Positions 1 to 7,679 of a stretch of 9,349 bases of DNA are shown here, piece after piece; the stretch's first letter is position 1, and every line of letters begins with the position of its first letter. The translations under genes and the position numbers were made by a program. The DNA is from Phycisphaerales bacterium (GTDB lineage Bacteria > Planctomycetota > Phycisphaerae > UBA1845 > Fen-1342): contig JALHJL010000089.1 in NCBI GenBank assembly GCA_022839625.1, positions 1 through 9,349 of the forward strand. Reading direction: 5' to 3'. The notes under the pieces were generated by a model. The model searched no databases. It had not been told where the DNA came from and worked only from the letters and a program-made list of their open reading frames with translations.

Positions 1-1470
1 TGGTGTGAGGATCCGTGTATCACGCTCGGATACCTGCCGGTCGGGTCCGCGCACCTCGGGCACATTCGGCTCGCTGCTTTCTTGCGCTGGCCTCGTCTCC
101 GTCGGCGGAGCAAGCACGGGGGCCGGCGTCGCTCCGATTTCCGCCGAGCCGCTTACGACCGCGGAATCGTGCCCGGCGACCGATGAGAGGCCAGTCACGC
201 CAGGCTCGCGTGCCGCGGCTGGCTCGGCCGCTCGCGCTGCCGCCTTGCCCGATTCGCGCTTCGCCGTCCTGACAGCCGCCTCCTCGCGCTGTCGATTCTC
301 CTCAGTGGGCGCTGGCGCGGGCAGCGCCGTTGCCGCCGCTTGCGCGGCCGCCTCGGCCAGCTCTTCCTCCCTTTCTCTTTCCATCGCCAGCGCAACCTTC
401 AGGTGCAGCGGCACGTCGTCGTACAGGTATTCCTCGCGCGTCTCGGCGTCGAAGACGAGCGCGCCGCGCCGCACCCCCAGGCTTTCGAAGCCGAAGACTT
501 GTGGATCGATTGGCTCATTGATCCGCACGGATTCCGCATGGACGTCGTAAACGCCATTCACCGTGGGGGTCCCATCCGGGCTGAACATGGCGCCGATCTC
601 TGCGTGCGACACGACCCAGGCTCCCCCCACATTCATATAACTATACCGGCGACTCTCCACGATTCGGCCGTCGACCTGTCCGATATACGACACGACGTTG
701 CCGCCCTTGTCGAGGTCGACAACGACCTCAGAGGTACAGGAAAGTGCCGGCTTGCCCTCGCGCGTGACAAACCCTGCCGTACGAATAAGGTACTCCCCGT
801 TCTCCAGCGAGGTAACCTCCACTGATCGCTTGCCGCGCTGCGCCAACTCGGCCCAGTGATCGACCAACTCGGCCATCGTTAGTCCCCCCGGAATGACCTT
901 GCCGCGCGCAAGCTGTACGCCGACTTGTTCCTCGAGCACCATGACGGCAAGACGGTTGTTGAGATCGAGCTCGTTGGCCTCGGGCCTGTATTGATAAACC
1001 GCAGCCTCAGTCACGATCGTTCGGTTGGTGCTTTGTGGCGTACCGAATTCACGCTTCAGCGCATCGACCCCCCCCTCGCGATCGAGCTTCGCATACGACG
1101 TGATGTGCTCACCGTAGGGCAGGTTGTATACGACCTCATTCTCCGGGGTCACCTCCCGATCGGCCGTCACGTCGTATCGCCAACTCACGCCGTCTGTCCA
1201 TACCGCAAACTGCTGTGTCTGCGAATTGTAGGTCTGCCCGGTAACCGGATCCCATTGCCCCGCGTAGTGACCGCCGGTTGCGAAGAGTGTTCCGCATAGT
1301 TGCAGTGTCTCAATGCGCGCTGAGTTCTCGCGGGAGGCCGCTGCGATCACGGCTAACTCGTCGGGGGTCGCGTTCGCTGGGCCCTGTGGTGCCCCTCCAG
1401 CGACGAGGGCTGTGACAAGGGCAGTAATCAGGGACAGCTTCCGCGGCGCCGCCCATAAGGCGCCCTGCAT
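1..1470 (-). CDS. Large exported protein of unknown function, 3' end beyond the window
   Basis: An uninterrupted minus-strand reading frame of 490 codons runs from ATG at 1470 to the left edge with no stop, so the C-terminus is missing. The N-terminus looks like a signal peptide: basic PRK around residues 9-11, a hydrophobic stretch LSLITALVTALVA at 12-24, and a possible cleavage after PANA near 34. Residues about 45-345 form a beta-rich domain with alternating polar and hydrophobic strands (VWTDGVSWRYD near 90-100, SEVVVDLDKGGNVVSYI near 247-263, VGGAWVVSHAEI near 281-292). This loosely recalls the LolA/RseB-type lipoprotein-binding fold, but I cannot assign a family. After about residue 365 it turns into a Glu/Ala helix and then a low-complexity Ala/Pro/Glu-rich linker, suggesting a second domain beyond the edge. 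I chose 1470 because GGGGGA lies 8 bases upstream; an in-frame ATG at 1509 would add 13 residues. It lies 94 bases downstream of the Cys-rich gene, probably in the same transcript. The coding call is strong and the function is unknown. Confidence 0.85.
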   Translation of the reverse strand, partial: MQGALWAAPRKLSLITALVTALVAGGAPQGPANATPDELAVIAAASRENSARIETLQLCGTLFATGGHYAGQWDPVTGQTYNSQTQQFAVWTDGVSWRYDVTADREVTPENEVVYNLPYGEHITSYAKLDREGGVDALKREFGTPQSTNRTIVTEAAVYQYRPEANELDLNNRLAVMVLEEQVGVQLARGKVIPGGLTMAELVDHWAELAQRGKRSVEVTSLENGEYLIRTAGFVTREGKPALSCTSEVVVDLDKGGNVVSYIGQVDGRIVESRRYSYMNVGGAWVVSHAEIGAMFSPDGTPTVNGVYDVHAESVRINEPIDPQVFGFESLGVRRGALVFDAETREEYLYDDVPLHLKVALAMEREREEELAEAAAQAAATALPAPAPTEENRQREEAAVRTAKRESGKAAARAAEPAAAREPGVTGLSSVAGHDSAVVSGSAEIGATPAPVLAPPTETRPAQESSEPNVPEVRGPDRQVSERDTRILTP

Positions 1471-1564
1471 GGGCACAGTCCCCCAGCGGTACTTGGCAGC
1501 ACGGGCCATTGGGCACCGGACGCAAAGGTGCGGTCGTCGTCGCGTTACCGCCGCATCGGGTCCG

Positions 1565-2071
1565 TCACGGGTTAGGTTGCGGCGGAGTATACGGCTCGGA
1601 CGTGTTACAGAAGTCGTCGTTCATGTTCACGACATTGAGATACCCAACCATAGGATGGTAGCAGTAGCCCTCCGGGTGGACTGCACACTGCGACCTCGTA
1701 TAGCAGCGCTTGAGTCCGTTCCAGTTGCACGTCCCTGGCCCGCTGACATCCGGGTCCCAACCCGTACAGTAGCGAACCGCCTGCGATGGATAGGTAACCG
1801 CAAAATCTGGACAATTCTCGGCGGAGTACCACGAGCATAAAGCCGAGGTGCCAGAGCACTCCGGGCGATTAGCCGTGCCGGTACAGCCGGCGACCATCTG
1901 TGTCCCCCGGTACAGCGCCGCCTGCTCCATCGACAGCAAGACGAAGTCGCCCTGGCAACTCCGCGAGTCGCCCGCCAGCGCTGATGATATCATCAGCATG
2001 GCGAGCACGCCTGCCGCCGCGACAGGCGGGGTCAGCCCGCGCAGGGCGCTGTGGGCAGTTTCCGGTTTCAT
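1565..2071 (-). CDS. Small secreted cysteine-rich protein, unknown function
   Basis: This encodes 168 residues. The N-terminus has a signal peptide with a hydrophobic core (VAAAGVLAMLMISSALA, residues 17-33) and a good signal peptidase I site after ALA33. The mature part of about 135 residues holds 11 cysteines spread over its length, and also many aromatic and Asn/Gly residues. This suggests a disulfide-bonded extracytoplasmic protein, with an odd number of Cys that leaves one free or intermolecular. The tail is Pro-rich (PYTPPQPNP). No family is recognised. The start is well supported by AAGGAGG (2081-2087 read on the minus strand), 9 bases before the ATG. It is the first gene of a likely two-gene minus-strand operon with the exported protein that starts at 1470. 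The order suggests they act at the same cell-envelope location, but that is inference from context only. Confidence 0.82.
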   Translation of the reverse strand: MKPETAHSALRGLTPPVAAAGVLAMLMISSALAGDSRSCQGDFVLLSMEQAALYRGTQMVAGCTGTANRPECSGTSALCSWYSAENCPDFAVTYPSQAVRYCTGWDPDVSGPGTCNWNGLKRCYTRSQCAVHPEGYCYHPMVGYLNVVNMNDDFCNTSEPYTPPQPNP

Positions 2072-2162
2072 ACTCCCTGACCTCCTTCTTCTGTCATTTG
2101 AACGCTACCTGGGATTTGACCTAGTCCTCCTAAAGAATTACCAAAAACTCGGTCGATGCAAG

Positions 2163-2174
2163 CCCCCCCCCCCC
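2163..2174. repeat. 12-base poly-C (poly-G) tract upstream of the Cys-rich gene
   Basis: There are twelve consecutive C residues, followed by G and four more C. The tract lies about 90 bases upstream of the start codon at 2071. On the minus strand it is a G tract ending one base before a weak -35-like TTGCAT (2156-2161), with no convincing -10 at ideal spacing. Homopolymers of this length are prone to slippage, so the length may vary in the population or be a sequencing uncertainty. A regulatory role is speculative. Confidence 0.6.
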
Positions 2175-2328
2175 GCCCCGATCGACCCCTGGGACGCGAT
2201 GGCCGTAAGTGCATGCCGCCGCAATCTTTGGGAGCCTTCCCGGCCACGCGATCCAAGTTTTGAGCTTCTGTGGCTTTCTGCGCAGGTCCTATAACGAAGC
2301 ACGGCTTGATCGGTGCGCTGCCGGGCAC

Positions 2329-2424
2329 TCAGAACGACGCCCCGAACGCGAACTGGAAGATCTGCGTCTCGTCGTCGTCGCCATTGACGAAGGGGAACCC
2401 GAAGGCCTGCACGAAGCGAGCCGC
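2329..2424 (-). pseudogene. Stranded 3' end of a gene resembling an outer-membrane protein C-terminus
   Basis: On the minus strand a short stretch reads with strong high-GC codon bias and ends in TGA (2331-2329). Its last residues are ETQIFQFAFGASF. Alternating hydrophobic and aromatic residues with a terminal Phe is the classic last-strand signature of Gram-negative beta-barrel outer-membrane proteins. The coding character fades upstream of about 2424, and the tRNA-Lys gene begins at 2481, so no full gene can fit. No start codon or ribosome binding site is visible. I read it as a remnant left by a deletion or rearrangement next to the tRNA gene. It could also be chance coding bias in GC-rich DNA. 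The rest of 2072-2480 shows nothing else that I can support beyond the poly-C tract. Confidence 0.35.
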
Positions 2425-2480
2425 GCGCGACCGGAGTGGTCGGGTCTGCGGCCCCGGCCTACTCGGCTGCTACTGCGGAA

Positions 2481-2554
2481 TGCCTCGGCTAGGGCTCGAA
2501 CCTAGGACCCGCTGGTTAAGAGCCAGCTGCTCTGCCAAACTGAGCTACCGAGGC
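2481..2554 (-). tRNA. tRNA-Lys (anticodon CTT)
   Basis: The minus strand folds into a complete cloverleaf. The acceptor stem GCCTCGG pairs with CCGAGGC with discriminator A. The D stem GCTC/GAGC encloses AGTTTGGCA. The anticodon stem GCTGG/CCAGC encloses loop CTCTTAA, giving anticodon CTT (reads AAG, lysine). A 5-base variable loop GGGTC follows, then the T stem CTAGG/CCTAG with loop TTCGAGC. All stems pair perfectly. The 3' CCA is not encoded; the DNA continues TTCCGCAG. The gene is divergent from purQ and has the OMP-like remnant just beyond its 3' end. tRNA 3' ends are common integration sites, but I see no duplicated 3' segment in this window. Confidence 0.95.
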
Positions 2555-2564
2555 GTCGTCGCGT

Positions 2565-2594
2565 CTGTCACCCCCGCGACGAAGCAACTATGAT
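2565..2594 (+). promoter_or_regulatory. Candidate sigma-70-type promoter for purQ
   Basis: CTGTCA (2565-2570, four of six matches to TTGACA) is followed after 18 bases by TATGAT (2589-2594, five of six matches to TATAAT). The predicted start of transcription is near 2601, leaving a leader of about 47 bases before the ATG at 2648. No PurR-type operator or riboswitch is recognisable. Confidence 0.4.
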
Positions 2595-2647
2595 ACCCGC
2601 CAAGAGCGGACGTTCAAGTCCCGGCATCCAAACGAGGCTCATGAGCG

Positions 2648-3430
2648 ATGGCCAGCGTGCGTGTGCTGATTTTGCGTGCGGCCGGCACGAACTGCGACCT
2701 GGAGACCCAGCATGCCTGGGAGTTGGCCGGTGCGCAGGCCCAGCGCGTGCACATCCGCCAGTTGATCGGGTCGCCGCAGCGCCTGAACGAGTATCAGGTG
2801 CTCACGATTCCAGGCGGATTCAGCTACGGCGACGACATCGCCGCCGGGCGAATCTTCGCGGCGCAGGCGCGCCGTCACCTGCTCGGGGCCCTCGTTGATT
2901 TCATCGCCGCCGGCCGGCTCGTGCTCGGCATCTGCAACGGCTTTCAGGTGCTCGTGCAGCTCGGCGTGTTGCCCTTTGGCCGGCCGGGCGAGCGCGCGGT
3001 CTGCTCGGTAGCGCCGAACGAGCCGCCGGGCTTTCAGGATCGCTGGGTCTATCTGGCCGCGCGCGGCGACCGGTGTGCCTTCCTGGAGCGCGGGCGCAGC
3101 TACGAAATGCCGATCGCGCACGGCGAGGGGCGCGTGGTCTTCGCCGGCCCGGAGTACCTGGAGCGCGCGGCCGCCGGCGGGCACCACGCACTCGTCTACG
3201 GGTCGCCGCCCGACGGCGCTCCGAACGTCCACGGGGAGCCGCACAACCCCAACGGCAGCCAGGCCGACATCGCGGGCCTGTGCGACGAGACGGGCCGCGT
3301 GCTGGGCCTGATGCCGCACCCGGAGCGTTTCGTCACCTGGACCCAGCATCCGTGCTGGACCTCGCAGCCGGCGCGGGCCGCAGGGGACGGGCTGGCCCTG
3401 TTCCAGCGGGCCGTGCAGTACTTCGCCTGA
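2648..3430 (+). CDS. purQ: Phosphoribosylformylglycinamidine synthase subunit PurQ (glutaminase)
   Basis: This is a cytoplasmic purine biosynthesis enzyme. PurQ hydrolyses glutamine and passes the ammonia to PurL, which, with PurS, converts FGAR to FGAM in step 4 of the IMP pathway. The 260-residue protein begins VRVLILRAAGTNCDLET, the typical class I glutamine amidotransferase start of PurQ. It has the PurQ signature PGGFSYGDDIAAGRIFA (55-71), the nucleophile Cys96 in GICNGFQVL, and the remaining triad members His224 and Glu226 in LMPHPERF. It is somewhat longer than the short PurQ of Bacillus-type complexes but fits the separate-subunit form. The start is supported by GAGG at 2634-2637. purL and purS are not next to it here: the upstream neighbour is a divergent tRNA gene and the downstream gene is convergent, so it appears monocistronic. 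All key residues are present. Confidence 0.97.
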   Translation: MASVRVLILRAAGTNCDLETQHAWELAGAQAQRVHIRQLIGSPQRLNEYQVLTIPGGFSYGDDIAAGRIFAAQARRHLLGALVDFIAAGRLVLGICNGFQVLVQLGVLPFGRPGERAVCSVAPNEPPGFQDRWVYLAARGDRCAFLERGRSYEMPIAHGEGRVVFAGPEYLERAAAGGHHALVYGSPPDGAPNVHGEPHNPNGSQADIAGLCDETGRVLGLMPHPERFVTWTQHPCWTSQPARAAGDGLALFQRAVQYFA

Positions 3431-3434
3431 CACA

Positions 3435-3461
3435 AAGCCCCGGCCGGGGCGGTCGGGGCTT
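3435..3461. terminator. GC-rich hairpin between convergent purQ and the C25 peptidase gene
   Basis: AAGCCCC (3435-3441) pairs with GGGGCTT (3455-3461) around a 13-base GC-rich loop, four bases after the purQ stop codon. Neither strand has a long U tract: plus reads TTCGTG after the stem, minus reads TTTGTG. It could serve as a weak bidirectional terminator for the two converging genes. The segment also contains the perfect 14-base palindrome GCCCCGGCCGGGGC (3437-3450), which recurs at 7926-7939, so an alternative fold is possible and it may be a member of the dispersed palindrome family. Confidence 0.5.
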
Positions 3462-3528
3462 CGTGCCGGCGGAGGGAGGAACTCAGCCGTGGCGCGCGAT
3501 GCCTCCGGTCCGCGCGCCGGCTTCCGCA

Positions 3529-6500
3529 CTACTTTCCGGTCAGCAGCGCGATGAACGGGTTGATGTCGCCGAACTCGACGACACCGTTCCCGTTGATGTC
3601 GCCGTTCATGCTGTTGCAGCCGGGAAAGGCCAGCGCGTAGCTGGTCGGATTGACCAGTGCCAGCACGAACGGGTTGATGTCGCCGAAATCGACCGTCATG
3701 TCGCAGTTCATGTCGCCGAGCAGGTAGGGCGGCGGCATGACGGCCCACAGCTCGACGTCATCGATGTTCCATCCCGGATACGTCACCGAGTGGTCCGTCG
3801 GACCCATGACCCAGCGGATGTACACGGTGGCCTGGTAGTCGGCCAGCGTGCCGATGTCGTGGGCAAGCGGTTTCCAGGAGGTATCCGTGATGTTGGTTGG
3901 GTTGGACCACAAGGTCGTCCAGCTCGTCCCGTCGGTGGACACCTCGACGCCCGCGTAATCGGTCACCTCCACACCCAGCCAGCGCCGGTACCGCAACTGC
4001 ACGCGGCTCAGCTTGGAGCAGTCGATGGCCGTAGTGGTCAGGTACTGCGCTGGAAGATTGTTCGGGTAGTCGCCGTTCAAGTTGTACCCATACACGTTGA
4101 CGCCCGTGTACCCGGCGTTCGGGTCCGCGTTGTGGCTGCCGCCGCCGGTCGGCTGGCCGAACGCCCACGCGCCGGTCGTGCTCCAGCCCGGATTGGTGTC
4201 CAGCGCGAAGGACAGGGCGCACTCCGGCACGCCGACCACCGTGACAAAGACGCTGGCAACGTTGGAGTCGCCGCCGTCCGGCGGCTCGCCGCCGTCGTTC
4301 GCCTTGAAGTGGAAGACGTCACCGCCCACGTAATGGCTCGCCGGCAGGTACTGTACGACGGCCCCGTGGTTGAGCAGCGCGTAGGGCACGCTCGTGATCG
4401 TGCCGGCGTCCGGATCGGACAGGCATCCGTGTGCGGGAAGGGACGTCACGATGTAGGTCATCGCCGAGGGCGGATTCGGCAGGCCGTCGTCCGTGGCGTG
4501 GAGCGTGATCGCCCCCGGCACGTTCTCGGTGATCAGCGCGTTGACGTCCAGCGCGGTAGGCGGGAACGTCTGGCACGGCGGCAGGAGGCTCAGGTCGGAC
4601 ATGTAGAAGTCCGCGGGGACGCCTCCGCCCGCGGAGAGTCCGGCCAGACCGTCCGCGGCGGCGATGGCCAGGTAGCTGATCGTGATCTGGCCGCTGAAGA
4701 ACAGCTCGATCTGGAAGGTGTTCTGGTTGCCGCCGGAGTGCTCCGTCACGTTCAGCCAGGTCACGACGGCCCGATTGTCGAGCTGCTTCCAGGTCACCTG
4801 TCCGCTGGTCGGGTAGAGATCGTCGAACAGGGCGGAGACGCGCGGCCGGTTGAAGTGGGCGGTGAGCGACTCCGTCCACTCGTTATCGCCCGTGTTGAAC
4901 GTGATGTACCCGTTCGAGCCGACGTAGAACTTGTTGTAGCTCGTGCCGTACAGCGACACCGTCGCACCGCCGGCCAGGTTCACGGTGGCGTAATTGTCGT
5001 CCGTCAGGCTGAGCGCCGTCCCGCCCGCCGGGTCGGTCGGAAGCTGCGTAATGGGCTCCACGCAGCCCCAGTAGAAGTCCGTCGAGCCGTTGGGGACGAA
5101 CGTGAAGCTGAGGTAATCCAGGTCGTTGTCGGAGGCGAACAGCTCGGTGAAGAAGTCCGGCACGTCCGGGGTCGTGAAGCTGCGACAGGTCGGATCGGAC
5201 GCGGTGTTGCCCGCCTCGTCCGTGGCATCGACCATGTAGTAGTACGTGGTGTTGTCGGTCAGACCGCTCAGGCTGACGGTCGGGCTCAGGGCGAAGCCGC
5301 CGCTTGCGGTCCAGATCAGCGCATCGCACGCCAGTCCGTAACGTACCGTTCCGCGGGCCAGTTCGTCGCAGGTGAACGCAATCGTCGCACTGCGCGGGCC
5401 GAGGCTCGTCAGATGCACGCCGCCAATCGTCGGCGGCGTGCAGTCGACCAGGGCACCGGCGGTGACGGCTACCTGCTGCCCCTGGCCGTTGTCGGCGTCG
5501 ATGTAGGTGACGGTTACCGTGTCGCCTTCGGCGACCAGGACCGTACCCGGCGCGGCGGTCTCGCTGACGCTGAATGCACCGAGGAACCGGGCAGACTTCA
5601 TGCTCGTCTCGACCAGCAGCACCGACTCGCCGGTCGGGTCGGAATCCGACGTGACCTGGACGTACACGGTGTCGATCGCCATATCGTTCAGGTTCAGCCC
5701 GCAATCCCGCACATCGATCCCGCCGCTGCCCTCGCAGGCCACCTTGGAGGCGCTCAGCAGGAGGGTGCCGGCGTCGCTGCACGCGCCTGGCAGGGGGATG
5801 GTCGGATCGCCGAACAGGTTGATCTCGTAATAGCACCAGCGCATGATCTCTTCGTTGATGCGCCAGAGGTTGTCCTCCTTGGAATCGGCGTTGACGGCGC
5901 CGAGCTCGCTGATGGCCTCGTCCGGGTTGTAGACGGCGTCCCAGAACTCGCGGTTGTAGCGTTGGGAGGGGCCGTCCGTGCTGTTCCACGCGCCGTACCC
6001 CTCGCGGGCGTTCATCACGACCGCGAACCCCGCGTGGTCCAGCTTGATGTGGGCGGTCTCGGCCCAGCATTCCGCGCCGTCGAAGTGCCCCGCCAGGCAG
6101 GTCTGCGAGTAGAAGAAGCACAGGTCGGTGTTCGTCAACTGGCTCAGCGTGGAGTTGTACAGCTTCATGGCGTAGTCGATGTTGCCGTGGCCGAGGTGGT
6201 TGACGATGTGCAGCCCGTTGTTGATGCGGGTAATCAGCTCCGACGCCGGCCAGTCATATCCGGGCGCATCGTACAACGTGTCGATCTCCAGCATGTCCGA
6301 CGGGAACCCGACCGTCGTGTAGCCGTGCGCATCGGAGCCGTCGATCAGCTCGTTCAGGTAGCTGGTGGCGTACTCCGCGACGCCGCCGAAGCCCAGGTAC
6401 TCCCCGACGAGCAGGACGCGCTCGGCGAAGGCATGCTGGCCGCTGAGATACCAGATCGTCTTGTTCACGAGGCGGGTCGCCTCGGCCGCGCTGTCGACGG

Positions 6501-7545
6501 CGGCGCGGCCCACGTACACGTCGTGCACCAGGTCGACGTCGCCGCCGCCCTCGCCGTCCGTCGGCTCGCCCCACTTGTTGTCGCCGTCATAGTTCCAGGT
6601 GCCGTCCAGGCAGCCGAAATAGAGGTCGCCGGGCATATCGTTGACGCCATCGACGTAGAGATTCTTGGCCGGAATGACGTCGTCGTCGCGCCCAACGAGC
6701 AGGTACTCGATGCCGTCGGAAATGTAGTGCGTCTGCATGTACGCGCGGATCGCGTCCGGGTCGGTGCCGGTCTCCGCGGTCGTGTGAATCTCGGTCGGCA
6801 TCCCGTGCGCATCGTGGTACGCCTTCAGCGGCTCGAACGCGGACACCAGGTCCGGCGTGGTCAGGATCATGAGCTTGTAGCTGCGGGAACCGCGCTCGGC
6901 GGCCGGATAGGTCGCCAGCGTCGCGGGGTTGTCGACCTTCTTCCGCGCCCGCGCCAGGTCGTCGGGCAGCCCGCGGTACATCTCCGACACGCGGCCGGTC
7001 TCCGACGTGCGCACCGTGACGCTCAACCGCGGGAAGTAGAACAGCTCGCCCGTCGCCGGCACGTACTCCACCGGTTGCAGCCGAAGAACCAGCATCGGAA
7101 TCCCGCGGAAATACTGCACGCCGATCTCGAAGTGGCGTGCGCCGGGATACGGTTGGTCCGAGGCATAGACCACCGGATCGGGCTGCGGCAAGGGCCGCTC
7201 CGCGGGAGGGACCGATAACGGCACCGGCTGGGCGACCGGCTCGACCAGGAACCCGCTGCCGAGCGCGACGCGCTCGCCGGCGTCGATCTCCACGCTGGAC
7301 AGCTCGGTACCGAACGGCAGCAGGATCGTGGTGCCGCGCGCGGGTAGCGCCGGCTGCCCCACGGTCCCGCCGGCCGGGCATTCCGAGAGCACGACGCGGT
7401 CGTAGCTCTGACCGGCGATGGTGATCGGTACGATCTCCGGCCGCGCGAAGGTGTACTCCATCGTGACGGACTGCGCGGTCGCGACCGTTGGGACGGTTAG
7501 GACCGCGATGACCACAGACCCAAGAACTCCTGCTCTCCACGTCAT
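3529..7545 (-). CDS. Secreted gingipain-like C25 cysteine peptidase with C-terminal dockerin
   Basis: This 1338-residue exported multidomain protease starts with a signal peptide (core VLGSVVIAVLTVPTVATA, cleavage after residue 24). Residues about 27-215 resemble a gingipain-type propeptide. Residues about 222-590 are the peptidase family C25 domain, with candidate catalytic His453 in VNHLGHGN and Cys483 in FFYSQTC; the 30-residue spacing is close to that of gingipains. The domain ends with the typical EINLFGDPTIPL. Next come an Ig-like stalk (590-702), a fibronectin III-like domain (703-793), a planctomycete-type beta domain (800-988), a cadherin/Big-like domain (995-1105), a jelly-roll-like domain (1110-1270) and a dockerin-type pair of calcium loops, GDMNCDMTVDFGDINPF (1277-1293) and GDINGNGVVEFGDINPF (1315-1331). 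The start at 7545 has GAGGAGGT five bases upstream; an upstream in-frame ATG at 7656 lacks this and precedes no signal sequence. The interior domain names are by appearance; the C25 and dockerin calls are firm. It is likely calcium-dependent and anchored or assembled through the dockerin. Confidence 0.93.
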   Translation of the reverse strand: MTWRAGVLGSVVIAVLTVPTVATAQSVTMEYTFARPEIVPITIAGQSYDRVVLSECPAGGTVGQPALPARGTTILLPFGTELSSVEIDAGERVALGSGFLVEPVAQPVPLSVPPAERPLPQPDPVVYASDQPYPGARHFEIGVQYFRGIPMLVLRLQPVEYVPATGELFYFPRLSVTVRTSETGRVSEMYRGLPDDLARARKKVDNPATLATYPAAERGSRSYKLMILTTPDLVSAFEPLKAYHDAHGMPTEIHTTAETGTDPDAIRAYMQTHYISDGIEYLLVGRDDDVIPAKNLYVDGVNDMPGDLYFGCLDGTWNYDGDNKWGEPTDGEGGGDVDLVHDVYVGRAAVDSAAEATRLVNKTIWYLSGQHAFAERVLLVGEYLGFGGVAEYATSYLNELIDGSDAHGYTTVGFPSDMLEIDTLYDAPGYDWPASELITRINNGLHIVNHLGHGNIDYAMKLYNSTLSQLTNTDLCFFYSQTCLAGHFDGAECWAETAHIKLDHAGFAVVMNAREGYGAWNSTDGPSQRYNREFWDAVYNPDEAISELGAVNADSKEDNLWRINEEIMRWCYYEINLFGDPTIPLPGACSDAGTLLLSASKVACEGSGGIDVRDCGLNLNDMAIDTVYVQVTSDSDPTGESVLLVETSMKSARFLGAFSVSETAAPGTVLVAEGDTVTVTYIDADNGQGQQVAVTAGALVDCTPPTIGGVHLTSLGPRSATIAFTCDELARGTVRYGLACDALIWTASGGFALSPTVSLSGLTDNTTYYYMVDATDEAGNTASDPTCRSFTTPDVPDFFTELFASDNDLDYLSFTFVPNGSTDFYWGCVEPITQLPTDPAGGTALSLTDDNYATVNLAGGATVSLYGTSYNKFYVGSNGYITFNTGDNEWTESLTAHFNRPRVSALFDDLYPTSGQVTWKQLDNRAVVTWLNVTEHSGGNQNTFQIELFFSGQITISYLAIAAADGLAGLSAGGGVPADFYMSDLSLLPPCQTFPPTALDVNALITENVPGAITLHATDDGLPNPPSAMTYIVTSLPAHGCLSDPDAGTITSVPYALLNHGAVVQYLPASHYVGGDVFHFKANDGGEPPDGGDSNVASVFVTVVGVPECALSFALDTNPGWSTTGAWAFGQPTGGGSHNADPNAGYTGVNVYGYNLNGDYPNNLPAQYLTTTAIDCSKLSRVQLRYRRWLGVEVTDYAGVEVSTDGTSWTTLWSNPTNITDTSWKPLAHDIGTLADYQATVYIRWVMGPTDHSVTYPGWNIDDVELWAVMPPPYLLGDMNCDMTVDFGDINPFVLALVNPTSYALAFPGCNSMNGDINGNGVVEFGDINPFIALLTGK

Positions 7546-7662
7546 CTCAAACCTCCTCAAGGCTGCACGCCAGAACCCCGCCCGCCTGGACCCAGACCCC
7601 GGGCCTGGTCCGCCGCGGCGGACGCGCCGAGTTCTGCACGCTCGTGGGAAAAACACGACGGA

Positions 7663-7679
7663 AATCCCTCTGTGGGATT
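7663..7679. promoter_or_regulatory. Small hairpin in the leader of the C25 peptidase transcript
   Basis: AATCCC (7663-7668) and GGGATT (7674-7679) form a six-base-pair stem with a five-base loop, located about 20 bases after the predicted transcription start. It could influence stability of the long 5' leader. No known riboswitch class is recognised. Confidence 0.25.

Noticed and set aside
5..1299. Several plus-strand open frames of 60-180 codons opposite the exported protein
   Set aside because: The minus frame is continuous for 490 codons with a signal peptide and sensible composition. The plus-strand products are Ser/Ala/Arg-rich, overlap each other and lack ribosome binding sites.
2481..2554. 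tRNA-Lys 3' end as an attachment site for an integrated element
   Set aside because: No integrase gene and no duplicate of the tRNA 3' end is seen in the window; only a short gene remnant lies beside it.
3073..7218. A 1381-codon plus-strand open frame overlapping purQ and the whole antisense of the peptidase gene
   Set aside because: It is codon-aligned with the minus-strand peptidase gene, so its stops would correspond to TTA, CTA and TCA in that gene, which are avoided at this GC content. The product is low-complexity Arg/Val/Gly-rich with no domains, and it starts inside purQ.
7546..7656. N-terminal extension of the C25 peptidase to an ATG at 7656
   Set aside because: The extra 37 residues are Arg/Gly/Pro-rich and would bury the signal peptide, while the ATG at 7545 has a near-ideal ribosome binding site and starts directly with a signal sequence.
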